Of a stretch of 64,000 nucleotides of DNA, positions 21,786 to 30,488 are shown piece after piece. Numbering within the stretch: the stretch's first letter is position 1; each line of letters opens with the position of its first letter. The notes under the pieces are model-generated. The model was not told the DNA's origin and made no database searches. It was given only the letters and a program-made list of their open reading frames with translations. Source of the DNA: Pluralibacter gergoviae ATCC 33028 = NBRC 105706 (GTDB lineage Bacteria; Pseudomonadota; Gammaproteobacteria; Enterobacterales; Enterobacteriaceae); contig NZ_BCZS01000005.1 of NCBI RefSeq assembly GCF_001598855.1, positions 124,001 to 188,000 on the forward strand, in the 5' to 3' direction. A program made the translations under genes and the position numbers.

Positions 21786-21826
21786 TGTAATTGTGATCTG
21801 CCGCTTTCTGTACATTATTTTTTACG
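21786..21826. promoter_or_regulatory. TyrR boxes upstream of aroP
   Basis: The strong box TGTACATTATTTTTTACG (21809-21826) matches TGTAAA-N6-TTTACA in 10 of 12 defined bases. A weaker half-matching box starting TGTAAT (21786) is offset by 23 bp, the same phasing as paired strong/weak boxes in the E. coli TyrR regulon. They lie 48-90 bp upstream of the aroP start. Confidence 0.7.
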
Positions 21827-22226
21827 GTTAGCATCTCCTAAAATACCAGGCGACGCTTCCTTAGCTGGAAGAATAGTGGTAAGCGGCGGCGAATGCACCT
21901 GCTTTATGAAGGGGAGACGACGAAGTGGGTAAAAAGAGAGCAAAAGAGAAAAATACGCCCCGGCTGGCGGGGGTAAATGCGTCTGAGTTTCATTAACTCC
22001 ATGAATAGACAACATCTTTTTTGTCATTGAATCGGTTCAGGTCTCTTTTAATGTTTCAAAAAGGTTAATCCTGCCTCGCCGCAGGTAGCGTTTACATTTT
22101 TTCAACGTTGCGTTACTGAAAATCTCAGTGTGTAAGGTTGTTAAAATGTGCCCGCTTTCCTGATTTCAATCAAAACCTGTATGGACATAAGGTGAATACT
22201 TTGTTACTTTACCGTCAAGAACGATG

Positions 22227-22243
22227 AATTGGTAAGACCAATT
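22227..22243. promoter_or_regulatory. PdhR operator
   Basis: AATTGGTAAGACCAATT is a perfect palindrome around AAG and matches the known PdhR site ATTGGT-N3-ACCAAT. It lies 33 bp before the pdhR ATG, consistent with autorepression of the pdh operon relieved by pyruvate. Confidence 0.92.
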
Positions 22244-22275
22244 GACTCCGGGTAAATGGCTTAAGACAGGGAACC

Positions 22276-23040
22276 ATGGCTTACAGCAAAATCCGCCAAC
22301 CTAAATTGTCCGATGTGATTGAGCAGCAGCTGGAGTTTTTAATTCTTGAGGGGACGCTGCGCCCCGGTGAAAAACTTCCGCCTGAACGCGAGCTGGCCAA
22401 ACAGTTCGACGTTTCTCGTCCCTCCCTGCGCGAGGCCATTCAGCGCCTTGAAGCAAAGGGCCTTCTGCTCCGTCGCCAGGGCGGCGGCACCTTTGTCCAG
22501 AGTAGCCTGTGGCAGAGCTTCAGCGATCCGCTGGTCGAACTGCTCTCCGATCATCCTGAATCCCAGTTTGATTTACTGGAAACCCGCCATGCGCTTGAGG
22601 GCATTGCCGCTTACTACGCCGCGCTGCGCAGCACCGAAGAAGATCGCGACCGCATCCGCGAACTGCACCGGGCGATAGAGGTCGCGCAGCAGTCCGGCGA
22701 CCTCGACGCCGAGTCCAGCGCCGTGCTTCAGTATCAAATTGCCGTCACCGAAGCGGCGCACAATGTCGTGCTGCTGCATCTGCTACGCTGCATGGAGCCC
22801 ATGCTGGCTCAGAACGTTCGACAGAATTTTGAATTGCTGTATGCCCGTCGGGAGATGCTCCCGCTGGTCAGCAGCCATCGCACCCGAGTATTCGAGGCGA
22901 TAATGGCCAGAGAGCCGGAGCAGGCGCGTGAAGCCTCGCATCGGCACCTGGCCTTCATTGAGGAAATCTTGCTGGACCGCAGCCGGGAGCAGAGTCGCCG
23001 AGACCGTGCCCTGCGCCGCCTACAGCAACGAAAGGACTAG
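22276..23040 (+). CDS. pdhR: Pyruvate-responsive repressor PdhR
   Basis: GntR/FadR-type regulator that represses the pyruvate dehydrogenase operon and is released by pyruvate. The product is 254 residues, the E. coli length. The winged helix-turn-helix is near residues 30-75 ([20 protein letters not shown], followed by the wing [10 protein letters not shown]). The helical FCD effector domain follows, with [15 protein letters not shown] and a C-terminal [17 protein letters not shown] region. It is the first gene of pdhR-aceE-aceF-lpd, and its own operator lies directly upstream. Confidence 0.97.
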   Translation: MAYSKIRQPKLSDVIEQQLEFLILEGTLRPGEKLPPERELAKQFDVSRPSLREAIQRLEAKGLLLRRQGGGTFVQSSLWQSFSDPLVELLSDHPESQFDLLETRHALEGIAAYYAALRSTEEDRDRIRELHRAIEVAQQSGDLDAESSAVLQYQIAVTEAAHNVVLLHLLRCMEPMLAQNVRQNFELLYARREMLPLVSSHRTRVFEAIMAREPEQAREASHRHLAFIEEILLDRSREQSRRDRALRRLQQRKD

Positions 23041-23108
23041 TATTTAAGCGCCAGACACCAACCCCGAGTCCTTAAGACGACGGGATTAGAGCGCGGCAAC
23101 TAACGCAG

Positions 23109-23154
23109 AACCTGTCTTATTGAGCTTTCAGCCGAGAACTCAATGGGACAGGTT
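23109..23154 (+). promoter_or_regulatory. Long hairpin in the pdhR-aceE leader
   Basis: The arm AACCTGTCTTATTGAG (23109-23124) pairs with CTCAATGGGACAGGTT (23139-23154) over all 16 positions if two G-U wobbles are allowed, with a 14-base loop. It ends 40 bp before the aceE start. No T-run follows, so it is not a normal terminator; RNA processing or differential expression of pdhR and aceE are possible roles. Confidence 0.75.
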
Positions 23155-23194
23155 CCAGACCCAATCAACGATTAGATAGATAAGGAATACCCCC

Positions 23195-25858
23195 ATGTCA
23201 GAACGTCTACAGAATGACGTGGATCCGATCGAAACTCGCGACTGGCTACAGGCGATCGAATCGGTCATCCGTGAAGAAGGTGTTGAGCGTGCTCAGTATC
23301 TGATTGATCAGCTGCTGTCTGAGGCCCGCAAAGGCGGCGTACAGGTAGCCGCTGGCGCCGGGGCAAGCAACTATATAAATACCATTGCCGTTGAAGATGA
23401 GCCGGAGTATCCGGGCAATCTGGATCTGGAGCGCCGCATTCGCTCTGCCATCCGCTGGAACGCCATCATGGCGGTGCTGCGTGCCTCCAAGAAAGATCTG
23501 GAGCTGGGCGGCCACATGGCGTCCTTCCAGTCTTCTGCGACCATCTACGAAGTGTGCTTTAACCACTTCTTCCGCGCCCGCACCGAGAAAGACGGCGGCG
23601 ATCTGGTTTACTTCCAGGGCCACATCTCTCCGGGCGTTTACGCGCGCGCCTTCCTCGAAGGCCGCCTGACCGAAGAGCAGATGAACAACTTCCGTCAGGA
23701 AGTGCACGGCAACGGTCTCTCCTCCTATCCGCATCCGAAGCTGATGCCGGAATTCTGGCAGTTCCCGACCGTTTCCATGGGCCTTGGCCCGATCGGCGCT
23801 ATCTATCAGGCTAAATTCCTCAAATATCTGGAACACCGCGGCCTGAAAGACACCTCCCAGCAGACCGTCTACGCCTTCCTCGGCGACGGCGAGATGGACG
23901 AGCCAGAATCTAAAGGTGCCATCACCATCGCGGCGCGCGAGAAGCTGGACAACCTCTGCTTCATCATCAACTGTAACCTGCAGCGCCTCGACGGCCCGGT
24001 GACCGGCAACGGCAAAATCATCAACGAGCTGGAAGGTATCTTCAGCGGCGCCGGCTGGAACGTGGTCAAAGTGATGTGGGGCGGACGCTGGGATGAGCTG
24101 CTGCGTAAAGACACCAGCGGCAAGCTGATCCAGCTGATGAACGAAACCGTCGACGGCGACTACCAGACCTTCAAATCGAAAGACGGCGCCTACGTGCGCG
24201 AGCACTTCTTCGGTAAATATCCGGAAACTGCCGCACTGGTTGCCGACTGGAGCGACGATCAGATTTGGGCCCTGAACCGCGGCGGCCACGATCCGAAGAA
24301 AATCTACGCTGCACTGAAAAATGCGCAGGAGACTAAAGGCAAAGCGACCGTTATCCTGGCCCATACCATCAAGGGCTACGGCATGGGCGACACCGCCGAA
24401 GGTAAAAACATCGCCCACCAGGTGAAGAAGATGAACATGGACGGCGTTCGCTACGTCCGCGATCGCTTCAGCGTGCCGGTGAAAGATGAAGAGCTGGAAA
24501 AACTGCCGTACGTGACCTTCCCGGAAGGTTCCGACGAGTACAAATACCTGCACGGCCAGCGCGAGAAGCTGAATGGCTATCTGCCGACCCGTCAGACCCA
24601 CTTCACCGAGAAGCTGGATCTGCCGACGATGGAAGACTTCGCGCCGCTGCTGGAAGAGCAGAACAAAGAGATCTCCACCACCATCGCCTTCGTTCGCGCC
24701 CTGAACGTGATGCTGAAGAACAAGTCGATCAAAGATCGCCTGGTGCCGATCATCGCCGATGAAGCGCGTACCTTCGGTATGGAAGGTCTGTTCCGTCAGA
24801 TCGGTATCTACAGCCCGAACGGCCAGCAGTACACCCCGCAGGACCGCGAGCAGGTAGCGTACTACAAAGAAGACGAGAAAGGTCAGATCCTGCAGGAAGG
24901 TATCAACGAGCTGGGCGCAGGCGCATCCTGGCTGGCCGCTGCTACCTCCTACAGCACCAACAACCTGCCGATGATCCCGTTCTACATCTACTACTCGATG
25001 TTCGGCTTCCAGCGTATCGGCGATCTGTGCTGGGCCGCTGGCGACCAGCAGGCGCGCGGCTTCCTGATCGGCGGTACCTCCGGTCGTACCACCCTCAACG
25101 GTGAAGGTCTGCAGCACGAAGACGGTCACAGCCACATTCAGTCGCTGACCATCCCGAACTGCATCTCCTACGATCCGGCCTACGCTTATGAAGTGGCGGT
25201 GATCATGCACGACGGCCTGGTGCGCATGTACGGCGAGAAGCAGGAGAACGTGTACTACTACATCACGACCCTGAACGAAAACTACCACATGCCGGCGATG
25301 CCGGAAGGCGCCGAGGAAGGTATCCGCAAAGGTATCTACAAACTCGACACCCTCGAAGGCAGCAAAGGCAAGGTTCAGCTGCTGGGCTCCGGCTCTATCC
25401 TGCGCCACGTTCGCGAAGCCGCCGAAATCCTCTCCAAAGAGTACGGCGTTGGTTCCGACGTTTACAGCGTGACTTCCTTCACCGAGCTTGCCCGCGACGG
25501 CCAGGACTGCGAGCGCTGGAACATGCTGCACCCGCTGGAAACCCCGCGCGTACCGTATATCGCTCAGGTGATGAACGACGCGCCGGCGGTGGCCTCCACC
25601 GACTACATGAAACTGTTCGCTGAGCAGGTTCGCACCTACGTACCGGCGGACGACTACCGCGTGCTGGGCACCGACGGCTTCGGTCGTTCCGACAGCCGCG
25701 AGAACCTGCGTCACCACTTCGAAGTCGATGCTTCCTATGTGGTGGTAGCGGCTCTGGGCGAACTGGCTAAACGTGGCGAAATCGATAAGAAAGTGGTTGC
25801 CGACGCAATCAGCAAATTCAACATCGATGCAGATAAAGTTAACCCGCGTCTGGCGTAA
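23195..25858 (+). CDS. aceE: Pyruvate dehydrogenase E1 component AceE
   Basis: Thiamine diphosphate-dependent decarboxylase of the pyruvate dehydrogenase complex, which passes the acetyl group to the lipoyl arms of AceF. The product is 887 residues, the homodimeric E1 length. The ThDP motif begins [12 protein letters not shown] and ends near [12 protein letters not shown]. The conserved segment [20 protein letters not shown] and the active-site region [14 protein letters not shown] are present. AAGGAAT lies before the ATG. The gene is separated from pdhR by a 154-bp leader containing a long hairpin, and from aceF by 14 bp. Confidence 0.99.
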   Translation: MSERLQNDVDPIETRDWLQAIESVIREEGVERAQYLIDQLLSEARKGGVQVAAGAGASNYINTIAVEDEPEYPGNLDLERRIRSAIRWNAIMAVLRASKKDLELGGHMASFQSSATIYEVCFNHFFRARTEKDGGDLVYFQGHISPGVYARAFLEGRLTEEQMNNFRQEVHGNGLSSYPHPKLMPEFWQFPTVSMGLGPIGAIYQAKFLKYLEHRGLKDTSQQTVYAFLGDGEMDEPESKGAITIAAREKLDNLCFIINCNLQRLDGPVTGNGKIINELEGIFSGAGWNVVKVMWGGRWDELLRKDTSGKLIQLMNETVDGDYQTFKSKDGAYVREHFFGKYPETAALVADWSDDQIWALNRGGHDPKKIYAALKNAQETKGKATVILAHTIKGYGMGDTAEGKNIAHQVKKMNMDGVRYVRDRFSVPVKDEELEKLPYVTFPEGSDEYKYLHGQREKLNGYLPTRQTHFTEKLDLPTMEDFAPLLEEQNKEISTTIAFVRALNVMLKNKSIKDRLVPIIADEARTFGMEGLFRQIGIYSPNGQQYTPQDREQVAYYKEDEKGQILQEGINELGAGASWLAAATSYSTNNLPMIPFYIYYSMFGFQRIGDLCWAAGDQQARGFLIGGTSGRTTLNGEGLQHEDGHSHIQSLTIPNCISYDPAYAYEVAVIMHDGLVRMYGEKQENVYYYITTLNENYHMPAMPEGAEEGIRKGIYKLDTLEGSKGKVQLLGSGSILRHVREAAEILSKEYGVGSDVYSVTSFTELARDGQDCERWNMLHPLETPRVPYIAQVMNDAPAVASTDYMKLFAEQVRTYVPADDYRVLGTDGFGRSDSRENLRHHFEVDASYVVVAALGELAKRGEIDKKVVADAISKFNIDADKVNPRLA

Positions 25859-25872
25859 GAGGTAAAAGAACA

Positions 25873-27762
25873 ATGGCTATCGAAATCAATGTACCGGACA
25901 TCGGCGCGGACGAAGTTGAAGTCACCGAGATCCTGGTCAAAGTCGGCGACAAGGTTGAAGCCGAACAGTCGCTGATCACCGTCGAAGGCGACAAGGCCTC
26001 GATGGAAGTTCCGTCTCCGCAGGCGGGCGTGGTGAAAGAGATTAAAGTCTCCGTCGGCGACAAAGTGGAAACCGGCAAACTGATCATGATTTTCGATTCC
26101 GCCGACGGCGCTGCTGACGCAGCGCCTGCTAAGGCAGAAGAGAAGAAAGAAGCGGCCCCGGCTGCGGCACCTGCCGCTGCGGCGGCGAAAGACGTGCACG
26201 TACCGGACATCGGCGGCGACGAAGTGGAAGTCACCGAGATCCTGGTGAAAGTCGGCGACACCGTGACCGCAGAGCAGTCGCTGATCACCGTTGAAGGCGA
26301 TAAAGCCTCGATGGAAGTCCCGGCGCCGTTCGCGGGCACCGTGAAAGAGATCAAAGTCAACACCGGCGATAAAGTCTCTACCGGTTCGCTGATCATGGTC
26401 TTTGAAGTGGCTGGCGCCGAAGGCGCTGCTGCGCCGGCGAAAGCCGAAGCGGCACCGGCGGCGTCTGCCCCGGCAGCGGCCTCCGGCCCGAAAGAGGTTA
26501 ACGTACCGGACATCGGCGGCGACGAAGTGGAAGTCACCGAAGTGCTGGTGAAAGTCGGCGATAAAGTGACCGCCGAGCAGTCGCTGATCACCGTAGAGGG
26601 CGATAAAGCCTCGATGGAAGTCCCGGCGCCGTTCGCGGGCACCGTCAAAGAGCTGAAAGTTAACGTCGGCGATAAGGTGAAAACCGGCTCGCTGATTATG
26701 GTCTTCGAGGTGGAAGGCGCCGCGCCTGCCGCGGCCGCTCCGGCGAAGCAGGAAGCAGCGGCTCCGGCGGCGAAAGCCGAAAAACCGGCCGCTGCGCCGG
26801 CTGCCAAAGCCGAAGGCAAGTCAGAGTTCGCTGAGAATGACGCCTACGTTCACGCCACCCCGCTGATCCGCCGCCTGGCGCGCGAATTTGGCGTTAACCT
26901 GGCGAAAGTGAAGGGCACCGGTCGGAAGGGCCGCATCCTGCGCGAAGACGTTCAGGCCTACGTCAAAGACGCCATCAAGCGTGCGGAAGCCGCGCCTGCT
27001 GCCGCCGGCGGCGGTCTGCCGGGCATGCTGCCGTGGCCGAAAGTGGACTTCAGCAAGTTCGGCGAAATCGAAGAAGTCGAGCTGGGCCGCATCCAGAAAA
27101 TCTCCGGTGCCAACCTGAGCCGCAACTGGGTGATGATCCCGCACGTTACCCACTTCGACAAAACCGACATCACCGATCTGGAAGCGTTCCGCAAGCAGCA
27201 GAACGCCGAAGCCGAGAAGCGCAAGCTGGACGTGAAGTACACGCCTGTCGTGTTCATCATGAAGGCCGTTGCCGCTGCTCTTGAGCAGATGCCGCGCTTC
27301 AACAGCTCCCTGTCGGAAGACGGCCAGCGCCTGACCCTGAAGAAGTACATCAACATCGGCGTGGCGGTCGATACGCCGAACGGCCTGGTGGTTCCGGTCT
27401 TCAAGGACGTGAACAAGAAGAGCGTCACCGAGCTGTCCCGCGAGCTGACCACCATATCCAAAAAAGCGCGCGACGGTAAGCTGACCGCGGGTGAAATGCA
27501 GGGCGGCTGCTTCACCATCTCCAGCATCGGCGGCCTGGGTACCACCCACTTTGCGCCGATCGTCAACGCGCCGGAAGTGGCTATCCTCGGCGTCTCCAAA
27601 TCGGCGATGGAGCCGGTGTGGAACGGCAAGGAGTTTGTGCCGCGTCTGATGATGCCGATTTCGCTCTCCTTCGACCACCGCGTGATCGACGGTGCTGATG
27701 GTGCCCGCTTTATCACCATCATCAACAACATGCTGAGCGACATTCGCCGCCTGGTGATGTAA
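25873..27762 (+). CDS. aceF: Dihydrolipoyl acetyltransferase E2 AceF, three lipoyl domains
   Basis: Core of the pyruvate dehydrogenase complex; transfers acetyl from lipoyl-lysine to CoA. The product is 629 residues. There are three lipoyl domains, each with the sequence [11 protein letters not shown]; the lipoylated lysines are K41, K144 and K245. Alanine/proline-rich flexible linkers join them. The E1/E3-binding domain follows ([17 protein letters not shown], then [13 protein letters not shown]), then the catalytic domain with the active-site motif [12 protein letters not shown] near the C-terminus. Domains two and three are almost identical in DNA. The gene lies 14 bp after aceE and is followed by a terminator-like hairpin before lpd. 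Confidence 0.99.
   Translation: MAIEINVPDIGADEVEVTEILVKVGDKVEAEQSLITVEGDKASMEVPSPQAGVVKEIKVSVGDKVETGKLIMIFDSADGAADAAPAKAEEKKEAAPAAAPAAAAAKDVHVPDIGGDEVEVTEILVKVGDTVTAEQSLITVEGDKASMEVPAPFAGTVKEIKVNTGDKVSTGSLIMVFEVAGAEGAAAPAKAEAAPAASAPAAASGPKEVNVPDIGGDEVEVTEVLVKVGDKVTAEQSLITVEGDKASMEVPAPFAGTVKELKVNVGDKVKTGSLIMVFEVEGAAPAAAAPAKQEAAAPAAKAEKPAAAPAAKAEGKSEFAENDAYVHATPLIRRLAREFGVNLAKVKGTGRKGRILREDVQAYVKDAIKRAEAAPAAAGGGLPGMLPWPKVDFSKFGEIEEVELGRIQKISGANLSRNWVMIPHVTHFDKTDITDLEAFRKQQNAEAEKRKLDVKYTPVVFIMKAVAAALEQMPRFNSSLSEDGQRLTLKKYINIGVAVDTPNGLVVPVFKDVNKKSVTELSRELTTISKKARDGKLTAGEMQGGCFTISSIGGLGTTHFAPIVNAPEVAILGVSKSAMEPVWNGKEFVPRLMMPISLSFDHRVIDGADGARFITIINNMLSDIRRLVM
26203..26710 (+). repeat. Near-identical lipoyl-domain direct repeats in aceF
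   Basis: The second and third lipoyl-domain coding stretches repeat with a 303-bp period (lysine codons 144 and 245). Long runs of identical bases are visible, for example around 26299-26343 and 26602-26646, where the segment encoding [15 protein letters not shown] is the same. The first domain is 309 bp upstream and less similar. Confidence 0.85.
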
Positions 27763-27767
27763 GCGAA

Positions 27768-27793
27768 AAGCCGGCCCTGCGGCCGGCTTTTTT
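27768..27793 (+). terminator. Terminator between aceF and lpd
   Basis: AAGCCGGCC (27768-27776) pairs perfectly with GGCCGGCTT (27781-27789) over a 4-base loop, and the T-run reaches 27793. It begins 6 bp after the aceF stop. It would reduce read-through from the pdh promoter and leave lpd partly on its own promoter. Confidence 0.9.
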
Positions 27794-27860
27794 CTGATAA
27801 TCTCACGCTAATTGTGAGGTTATTGGCGAAAGCGACAATTCGGGAGCCGTTTGTTGTTTC

Positions 27861-27885
27861 AAAATTGTTAACAATTTTGTAAAAT
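27861..27885 (+). promoter_or_regulatory. lpd promoter region with 18-bp palindrome
   Basis: AAAATTGTTAACAATTTT (27861-27878) is a perfect palindrome containing GTTAAC, which resembles the GTTAA half-sites bound by ArcA. A -10-like TAAAAT follows at 27880-27885, 78-83 bp before the lpd start. In E. coli, lpd has a separate promoter controlled by ArcA. The -35 box is not clear. Confidence 0.55.
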
Positions 27886-27962
27886 ACGAGCGGATAGAAC
27901 GTCCCGGTGGCGATGGGCGTTACAAGACCAGGGATCACCGGAAATAAATTACAGAGGTCATG

Positions 27963-29387
27963 ATGAGTACTGAAATCAAAACTCAGGTCGTCGTACTTGG
28001 GGCAGGCCCGGCGGGCTACTCGGCCGCCTTCCGTTGCGCTGATTTAGGTCTGGAAACCGTAATCGTAGAACGTTACAACACCCTTGGCGGTGTGTGTCTG
28101 AACGTTGGCTGTATCCCTTCTAAAGCACTGCTGCACGTAGCGAAAGTTATCGAAGAAGCGAAGGCGCTGGCCGAGCACGGCATCGTTTTCGGCGAGCCGA
28201 AAACCGATATCGACAAAATTCGTACCTGGAAAGAGAAAGTGATCACCCAGCTGACCGGCGGTCTGGCCGGCATGGCGAAGGGCCGCAAGGTCAAAGTGGT
28301 CAACGGTCTGGGTAAATTCACCGGCGCCAACACGCTGGAAGTGGAAGGTGAAAACGGCAAAACCGTGATCAACTTCGACAATGCCATCATCGCGGCGGGC
28401 TCCCGTCCGATCCAGCTGCCGTTCATCCCGCATGACGACCCGCGGGTGTGGGACTCCACCGACGCTCTGGAGCTGAAAGAAGTACCGAAGCGCCTGCTGG
28501 TCATGGGCGGCGGTATTATCGGCCTGGAAATGGGTACCGTGTACCACGCGCTGGGTTCAGAGATCGACGTGGTCGAGATGTTCGACCAGGTGATCCCGGC
28601 GGCCGACAAAGACGTGGTGAAAGTCTTCACCAAGCGCATCAGCAAGCAGTTCAACCTGATGCTGGAGACCAAGGTCACCGCCGTTGAAGCCAAAGAAGAC
28701 GGTATCTACGTTTCGATGGAAGGGAAAAAAGCCCCGGCGGAAGCGCAGCGCTATGACGCGGTGCTGGTGGCCATCGGCCGCGTACCGAACGGTAAAAACC
28801 TCGACGCCGGTAAAGCGGGAGTGGAAGTGGACGACCGCGGCTTTATCCGCGTTGATAAGCAGCTGCGCACCAACGTGCCGCACATCTTCGCTATCGGCGA
28901 CATCGTCGGTCAGCCGATGCTGGCGCACAAAGGCGTGCATGAAGGCCACGTTGCCGCTGAAGTTATCGCCGGTAAGAAGCACTACTTCGATCCGAAGGTT
29001 ATCCCGTCCATCGCCTATACCGAGCCAGAGGTTGCGTGGGTTGGCCTGACCGAGAAAGAAGCCAAAGAGAAGGGCATCAGCTACGAAACCGCCACCTTCC
29101 CGTGGGCGGCATCCGGCCGCGCGATCGCTTCCGACTGCGCTGACGGCATGACCAAGCTGATTTTCGATAAAGAGTCCCACCGCGTGATCGGCGGCGCGAT
29201 TGTCGGCACCAACGGCGGCGAGCTGCTGGGTGAAATCGGCCTGGCCATCGAAATGGGCTGCGATGCTGAAGACATCGCCCTGACTATCCACGCGCACCCG
29301 ACTCTGCACGAGTCCGTGGGCCTGGCGGCGGAAGTCTACGAAGGCAGCATCACCGACCTGCCGAACCCGAAGGCGAAGAAGAAGTAA
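27963..29387 (+). CDS. lpd: Dihydrolipoamide dehydrogenase Lpd
   Basis: FAD- and NAD-dependent E3 shared by the pyruvate and 2-oxoglutarate dehydrogenases and the glycine cleavage system. Two ATG codons are adjacent; the second (27963) is preferred because AGAGG lies five bases before it, giving 474 residues starting MSTEIKTQVVVLG. The FAD motif is GAGPAGYSAAFR, the redox disulfide is CLNVGCIPSK, the NAD motif is GGGIIGLEMG, and the catalytic pair is in HAHPTLHE. A terminator separates it from the accessory genes downstream. Confidence 0.99.
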   Translation: MSTEIKTQVVVLGAGPAGYSAAFRCADLGLETVIVERYNTLGGVCLNVGCIPSKALLHVAKVIEEAKALAEHGIVFGEPKTDIDKIRTWKEKVITQLTGGLAGMAKGRKVKVVNGLGKFTGANTLEVEGENGKTVINFDNAIIAAGSRPIQLPFIPHDDPRVWDSTDALELKEVPKRLLVMGGGIIGLEMGTVYHALGSEIDVVEMFDQVIPAADKDVVKVFTKRISKQFNLMLETKVTAVEAKEDGIYVSMEGKKAPAEAQRYDAVLVAIGRVPNGKNLDAGKAGVEVDDRGFIRVDKQLRTNVPHIFAIGDIVGQPMLAHKGVHEGHVAAEVIAGKKHYFDPKVIPSIAYTEPEVAWVGLTEKEAKEKGISYETATFPWAASGRAIASDCADGMTKLIFDKESHRVIGGAIVGTNGGELLGEIGLAIEMGCDAEDIALTIHAHPTLHESVGLAAEVYEGSITDLPNPKAKKK

Positions 29388-29409
29388 TTCTCCGCTAACC
29401 GGCTGAAAA

Positions 29410-29447
29410 AAATCCGCAACCGCTCAGGCGCTTGCGGATTTTTCTTT
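29410..29447 (+). terminator. Rho-independent terminator after lpd
   Basis: AAATCCGCAA is complementary to TTGCGGATTT across a 12-base loop, followed by a T-rich tail TTTCTTTT. It ends the pdh operon 23 bp after the lpd stop. Confidence 0.85.
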
Positions 29448-29511
29448 TATCCAGTCTATAAAATGCCTGAGCGGTGCCGGGAACACTTCAGTCAAGGGTA
29501 ACGCGACGATA

Positions 29512-29841
29512 CTATGCGATAAAAATATCGGGCCCTTTAAGCTGCAGCGTGTTCAATAAGCGCAGCGCCGGGCCGCTGGGTTGTACAACATCACGTTCCC
29601 ATTTCGAAACGCTTGCGGTCGTTATGCCAAGGGTGGCGGCCAGCATTGTTTGGGACATGCCGTAGTGGCTGCGCATTGTCCTTATTTCTTCACCGCTCAT
29701 CGGCCTGAGAGGCTGGATTTGCGCCGTTATTTTACACGCTTTGGCTCGGGCATTAATTTTCGCGTACTTATCATCGCTCAGGATCCCGGCGTTATTGAGC
29801 TCTTTTGAGAACTCAAGAATATCGGTCATTTTATCACTCAT
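29512..29841 (-). CDS. HTH antitoxin of a RelE/HigB-type module
   Basis: Predicted DNA-binding antitoxin of 109 residues. The start at 29841 (MSDKMTDILEF) overlaps the toxin stop by 8 bp, so the two are translationally coupled. The C-terminal half is an Xre/Cro-type helix-turn-helix (GMSQTMLAATLGITTASVSK, then WERDVVQPSGPALRLLNTL), the architecture of the NadS/HigA-like family. The toxin gene comes first and the antitoxin second, the HigBA order. It lies just after lpd in an AT-rich patch unlike its neighbours, a sign of transfer. It probably also represses its own promoter. Confidence 0.82.
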   Translation of the reverse strand: MSDKMTDILEFSKELNNAGILSDDKYAKINARAKACKITAQIQPLRPMSGEEIRTMRSHYGMSQTMLAATLGITTASVSKWERDVVQPSGPALRLLNTLQLKGPDIFIA

Positions 29842-30232
29842 CAGTATCCTCACATTCTTTGACTTCAGTGAGCAGGTTCTTTGCAATCATCTCTATTAAC
29901 TGTTTGTCGTTCAGATTAAGCAATGTTTCTGCCAGCAATCGATACGCATAGAGTTGTGCATCATCAATCTCTTTACCGCTCTTGGGCGTATCGTTTTTAC
30001 TCCACGTGTCGGCGAAGAAAATATGGCTGCCAACTTTAAAAAAGATGATGCTGCGAATACCTCCGCGCTTTCCTTTCCCGTTGATCGCTATGCGTTTCTT
30101 AATCACGCCACCGCCGAGATTGGCTTCATACCGACCTTCAAAGACCTCCCTGGCAACGGCGAATAATGCTGTGTCAGGGAGCTGGAAATTTTTTGCTCCC
30201 TTATTGAATAGCTTAGTTCGAAAAACCCTCAC
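29834..30232 (-). CDS. RelE/HigB-family toxin
   Basis: Predicted type II toxin of 132 residues, of the RelE-like family whose members cleave mRNA in the ribosome. The start is GTG at 30232 with GGAGG five bases upstream. The core GKGKRGGIRSIIFFKVGSHI and FFADTWSKND, followed by IDDAQLYAYRLLAETLL, matches the pattern of Pfam RelE (the HigB-like branch). The basic N-terminus is longer than in classical RelE. The product is encoded upstream of its antitoxin in the same operon. Toxin function is inferred from family and pairing only. Confidence 0.78.
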   Translation of the reverse strand: MRVFRTKLFNKGAKNFQLPDTALFAVAREVFEGRYEANLGGGVIKKRIAINGKGKRGGIRSIIFFKVGSHIFFADTWSKNDTPKSGKEIDDAQLYAYRLLAETLLNLNDKQLIEMIAKNLLTEVKECEDTDE

Positions 30233-30244
30233 TACAACCTCCCT

Positions 30245-30276
30245 GTAGTATCTATTACTATAGCATTTATTACTAC
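30245..30276. promoter_or_regulatory. Operator-like repeats at the toxin-antitoxin promoter
   Basis: GTAGTA (30245-30250) and TACTAC (30271-30276) form an inverted repeat; the intervening sequence contains further ATTACTA units and a minus-strand -10-like TATAGT (30262 to 30257). The stretch sits 12-44 bp upstream of the toxin GTG, where the antitoxin would bind to autoregulate. Confidence 0.6.
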
Positions 30277-30329
30277 ACTAATGCAGGCCGCTAATCTGCG
30301 ATCGGGACGAGAGATCGGCTCTGTTCTTG

Positions 30330-30378
30330 CCAGATAAATCTCTGACAACACTTTTTGGGAGCACCGCACTTTATCTGG
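30330..30378. repeat. Inverted repeat in the toxin-LysR gap
   Basis: CCAGATAAA (30330-30338) and TTTATCTGG (30370-30378) are perfect complements 31 bp apart, in the 256-bp gap between the toxin and the LysR gene. I see no gene in this gap. The function is unknown. Confidence 0.5.
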
Positions 30379-30488
30379 AAGCGTAACCTTCATCACACAG
30401 ACGATGTTCAGCTGCTGGTTAGCTGCCTGGTGTTCAGTTGCGGCTGGCGTTTTTACAAGTGTGGATTTTTCCCGGCGACTGTCGGGCT

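Larger units (their letters stand above)
21739..22275. other. aroP-pdhR divergent control region
   Basis: A 537-bp stretch with no convincing gene. It contains the TyrR box near aroP and the PdhR operator near pdhR. The middle (about 21830-22220) is AT-rich and should hold both promoters, but I could not assign -35/-10 pairs with confidence. One 70-codon open frame on the minus strand (21815-22027) runs through the TyrR box and has no recognisable product. Confidence 0.6.

Noticed and set aside
21815-22027. Small minus-strand frame of 70 codons upstream of aroP
   Set aside because: It covers the TyrR box and promoter region and has no similarity that I recognise.
23246-25873. Very long open frame (875 codons) antisense to aceE
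   Set aside because: It lies wholly opposite a perfectly conserved core gene, shows no recognisable protein family, and comes from the codon bias of aceE, which avoids stops in that frame.
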